Shown here: positions 60,753 to 64,000 of the stretch, piece after piece
Layout: every line of letters begins with the position of its first letter
Position numbering within the stretch: position 1 is the first letter of the stretch
NCBI GenBank assembly: GCA_034336665.1
Contig: CM067576.1
Coordinates: 18,062,036-18,126,035, forward strand
Reading direction: 5' to 3'
Source of the DNA: Luscinia megarhynchos
Lineage: Eukaryota > Chordata > Aves > Passeriformes > Turdidae
DNA length: 64,000 nt
Position numbers and translations under genes: made by a program
Notes under the pieces: generated by a model
Databases searched by the model: none
What the model saw: the letters and a program-made list of their open reading frames with translations, nothing else
What the model was told of the DNA's origin: nothing

Positions 60753-61332
60753 TGTCGGGGGGACAGTCATCAGGACAAACTCAGGAGCTCTCTATAAGCT
60801 GAAGTTTGCAGTTTATTGTTAAGGGCGTGGGTATCAGGGTCCTGCTGTGAGCTGCCAGCACAGCTCAGAGCAGGACAGAGACACAGTGGGGGTAAGAGAT
60901 AGAAGTAAGGGGGTAAGAGAGTGAGAGCAAGAGAGAGATTTTCCCATTTACATTACAATAAATCTTCTATGTTGAATATTCTAATTTCCACTAACCAATC
61001 TAACACAAGATACAAATCCTATAGCATTTACATACAGCCTATAAGAATCATTGCATTACCATAATGTGGTATACTTTAAACCCTAAAAACTACTCTTTGG
61101 ATCCCAGCAGTCTTCTCTGACCTTTAGTCCTGCTCCCCAGCAGAGGATATTGTTCTGTCAAGAAGGCATTACTTTCAGACAGCCATCCTGTTATCTTCTA
61201 GTTATTTAGTAACTAAGGTTTGGTATCTCAAAGATGGCTTTCATTTCAATCTCGCTTATGGTTTCTATATTCTCAAAATCTTTTGCTAAGCACTCATATT
61301 TATAAGGTTTTCCTGATTTTTCATTCCCAACA
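60753..61332 (-). mobile_element. Solo LTR of an endogenous retrovirus, minus orientation
   Basis: A 580-bp element whose plus strand starts TGTCGGGGGGACAG and ends TTCCCAACA. Read in its own direction it starts TGTTGGGAATG and ends CCCCCCGACA, with TG...CA termini. The minus strand has an AATAAA polyadenylation signal (60812-60817) about 60 bases from the 3' end, as expected for an LTR. Flanks GTCTT and GTCTC form a 4-of-5 matching duplication, suggesting a decayed 5-bp target site. No internal genes are present. Confidence 0.85.
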
Positions 61333-64000
61333 GTCTCCAAACACCTTCGAATGCTTTTCAAAATGTTTACTAAAATCTTGCCTCTAGAGCATCATCTCAG
61401 AGCTGAGATTTACTCCTCGGAGAAATAATTTGCCCCATGAGGCAGAAACCTTCCCATCTGCCTATCTGGCATAACAAAACACATCCTGCTCTGGTGTCAC
61501 ATGAACTCAAGAGGGACAAAGTGAATCTCTCCACCTTCCCATACTATGTTCCCATGTCATGCTAACTCCCATCCTTTGCTGATTCCCACGATGTCGTTGA
61601 ACAGAAATGTTTATTTATTAGCCCAAAGTGCCTCTCTGTTCCCCAAAGCTCACACTTGTATATGCCCCTGACAATAATAATAATAAAAAAAATTGCTGTA
61701 CATTATTTTTCCATGGCATAAAGCCATAGATATACCCTTGTTAGAGGCAAGCAGCTGCTTTTGAAGGATACTGCTTTCTGCTGTTCAGACCAAGTGTGAC
61801 TTATCCAAAGTATTATCACCAAGCACAGGATGCCAAACTGCTGCACAGGTTTGAGGATTTTCTTTTGAAGAATTAGCCAAAGAATTAAGGAAGAAAATGC
61901 AGAGAGGTTATTGAAATGTCAGTGGAAAACCAAAATATCTGGTGGGCAGGTTCTGGAATACCACTGGAACAGTAAAATAAAAAAGGTTTGACTGTTCCCT
62001 GCTGACCATATGGCTGGCACTTTAGGAGGGAGAAGAGGGTGCTCTGTCTCCCTGCATTTACCAAATAAAGAGTGCAAAAAAAACCCGTCAGAGAAGACAC
62101 CCACACAGCAGGAGATCTCAGAGCTCAATGCAAATCACATTCCCTGTAAACTGGAAAGGAAACAACATGATATATGCAGATTAGTATGGGCAGCTTCACA
62201 ATAAATGGGTTTTCAGAAGGGATTTGATTAAGGAGTAAGTGAAACTTCTCTTAGCAAAATGAGCTGACACCTAAAAAGTAAGACTTTAGTACTTTTTAAA
62301 GCACAGAATGGCTTTTACTTGTAAAACAAGGAATGTGTTTGCACATACAGCAGTAGAGCATCATGGTCTCACAGCTCAGTTTAGCTCCTCCCATTCTTCA
62401 TTTTCTTTTTTTTTCCTTTTAATATCCAACTTCCCCTGCATACAGCAAGGCTAATAGCAGGACAGGCTTTTCTGCTAATCTTTGATCACAACAAATAATT
62501 ATGTCTAATTGTCTCCTCCTAGAAGAGAGAATAGGTTCTGCTCATTTACAGGTGGGCTATGTTAATCAGATTTGTTAGTTATTTGTTAGTCTCTTTTCTT
62601 TTGGAAAAGGGCATAGTTGAAGAGAATTTCAAGGCAGGTAGAGTCCAATTTAGCCTAACATAAGAGATCCAGTTTCAGCCCTGCATGTGGGTATTTCCCC
62701 AATGAGAAGATGCTTGCCTGGAGAACTTTCTTTCCTTTCACACAAGAGAAATCCACTCAGATGTGTCAGGACACCTGATGGTTGTGTTCACTGCACAAGA
62801 GCAGTAACAAATACTAAATCACAACAGGCTGTCACTGCAGCTGGACTATCCTGCTGGATATTGCATGAGGCACAGTCACCTCAGTGCCAGACTGGGTGGA
62901 CTCCCAGTAGCAGGAGGTGGACCAGGCCATGCCAACATCACCTTAAGAGTCTGCAAGAGTTAGGAAAAAGCTGAGCTAAGGTCTGCTGAGAAAACTTGGC
63001 CAGGTTTCACCTGGGCAGGGGAACTCTGCAGCTTGCCCTGACTTGGCGAGTTTCATCAGTGTGAGGCAGCACACAAGAGCTGCCCCACCAGAGACAGGAG
63101 CTTCCCTTGTCACCCACATGCATCCCTGTGCTCAACTCTGCATGCCTCGAGCAGAGGCAGGCAGATGAGCAGAGTTTTATGGCAGGTACCTTTTTCCATA
63201 TCTCACAGTCATTAAAAGGTTGGCTGGCTGCAAATCCTGTGTCTCAGAAAGTCTGGACATGGATGCAACTCTCCCAGGAGCCCTGAGGTGGGAAAAAAGC
63301 CCCAGGATAACAAAATGGGCAGAGAAGGAAGTTCCAGCCCATTTCCTCCATTTCTGGGGACAAGAAAACCATGCTCTGCAGCATGCATAAACCTCACATT
63401 CAAGCACTAAAAGTTTGTGACACTCTACTTCTCTTACTCCCATTGTACATTGCTTTTCCTCCTCCTCCTGCACCTGGGGGTGGGAAAGCAAAGGGACAAA
63501 TAGATGAGGAAGGAACATCAGCTGCTGGAAGCAGCAAACAGTGGAGTTTTCATCAGCTAAGGGAGGGCAATGACAACTAGTCAGCAGCATATAGGGGCCA
63601 TGGTGATTTAACTGCAAACCACTCAGAGCACATGGCTACTTCAGGAGGAAGCTTTTCAAAGCTCATCTGTGGAGCCTGAATGGTGGTTTGAGATGGCTCC
63701 CTCATGAAGCAGTGCTTGGATTCTTCAGATAAAGATCAGCATAAGATTTTCTCATTCACCTCATGAAGTTAAATCCCATTCTATGTTTAACTCTTGCACA
63801 GAGATCAGTATCATTTGCAGTTACAGCTGTGGATAGAGTCACACAAGAAAGATCAGGAAAAATCAAGAAACTGGGGCTCCAAAAGAGACACTTCTCTAAA
63901 TGGAACTCCTTTGGCAAGAAACCTGTTAAGTTCAGGAATTATCTGAATGACAATTTTATATCTTAAAACGTAAAGTGTATTATCTATTTTTTTAATAAAA
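61333..64000 (-). other. KCNIP4: Intron, no gene seen, window end
   Basis: Intronic sequence with a short AAT repeat near 61671-61690. No mobile element tail or credible exon was recognised. Minus-strand open frames up to 146 codons near 63177-63617 have no recognisable similarity. Confidence 0.6.

Overview
The window reads as vertebrate nuclear DNA from a bird, most likely a songbird. It is AT-rich, intron-like sequence with CR1 LINE remnants in the avian style and several LTRs that look like songbird endogenous-retrovirus LTRs. There is no bacterial-style gene packing. Most long open frames come from simple repeats and are not genes.

The only protein-coding sequence I can name is on the minus strand: two alternative first coding exons of KCNIP4 (Kv channel-interacting protein 4, KChIP4). 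The upstream one (39194 down to 39095) encodes the 'KIS'-type N-terminus of KChIP4a, starting MNLEGLEMI. The downstream one (3364 down to 3256) encodes another membrane-segment N-terminus, MWAEGESEGLQTLGIVV. Both end in a phase-1 splice donor, so either can join the same downstream exon. That shared EF-hand part is not in the window and should lie beyond its left end. The window is therefore 5' intronic sequence of KCNIP4.

Layout: 1-3255 is intron with a homeobox-motif-rich block near 2030-2230. The 3.3 kb exon has a purine tract just upstream. The stretch 3.5-39 kb is intron holding a possible plus-strand exon (18618-18805), an ERVL-type LTR 3' fragment (21306), an isolated CpG-dense patch (23.73-24.01 kb), an 11-bp pyrimidine tandem repeat (26.7-27.1 kb), a second ERVL-type LTR fragment (to 29407), a solo LTR with a perfect 6-bp target duplication (31897-32526) and a CR1 tail (34.05 kb). 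Upstream of the 39 kb exon are a GATA/GACA microsatellite (40.36-40.91 kb), a CR1 copy (42.03-42.47 kb), two abutting minisatellites of 29-bp and 22-bp units (47.9-49.5 kb), an older CR1 (52.7-53.1 kb), a solo LTR with a perfect 5-bp target duplication (53370-54085) and a minus-oriented LTR (60753-61332).

I see no novel multi-gene system. The most useful observations are the KCNIP4 alternative N-termini, where the bird KIS exon changes residues reported as functional in mammals, and the repeat structures.
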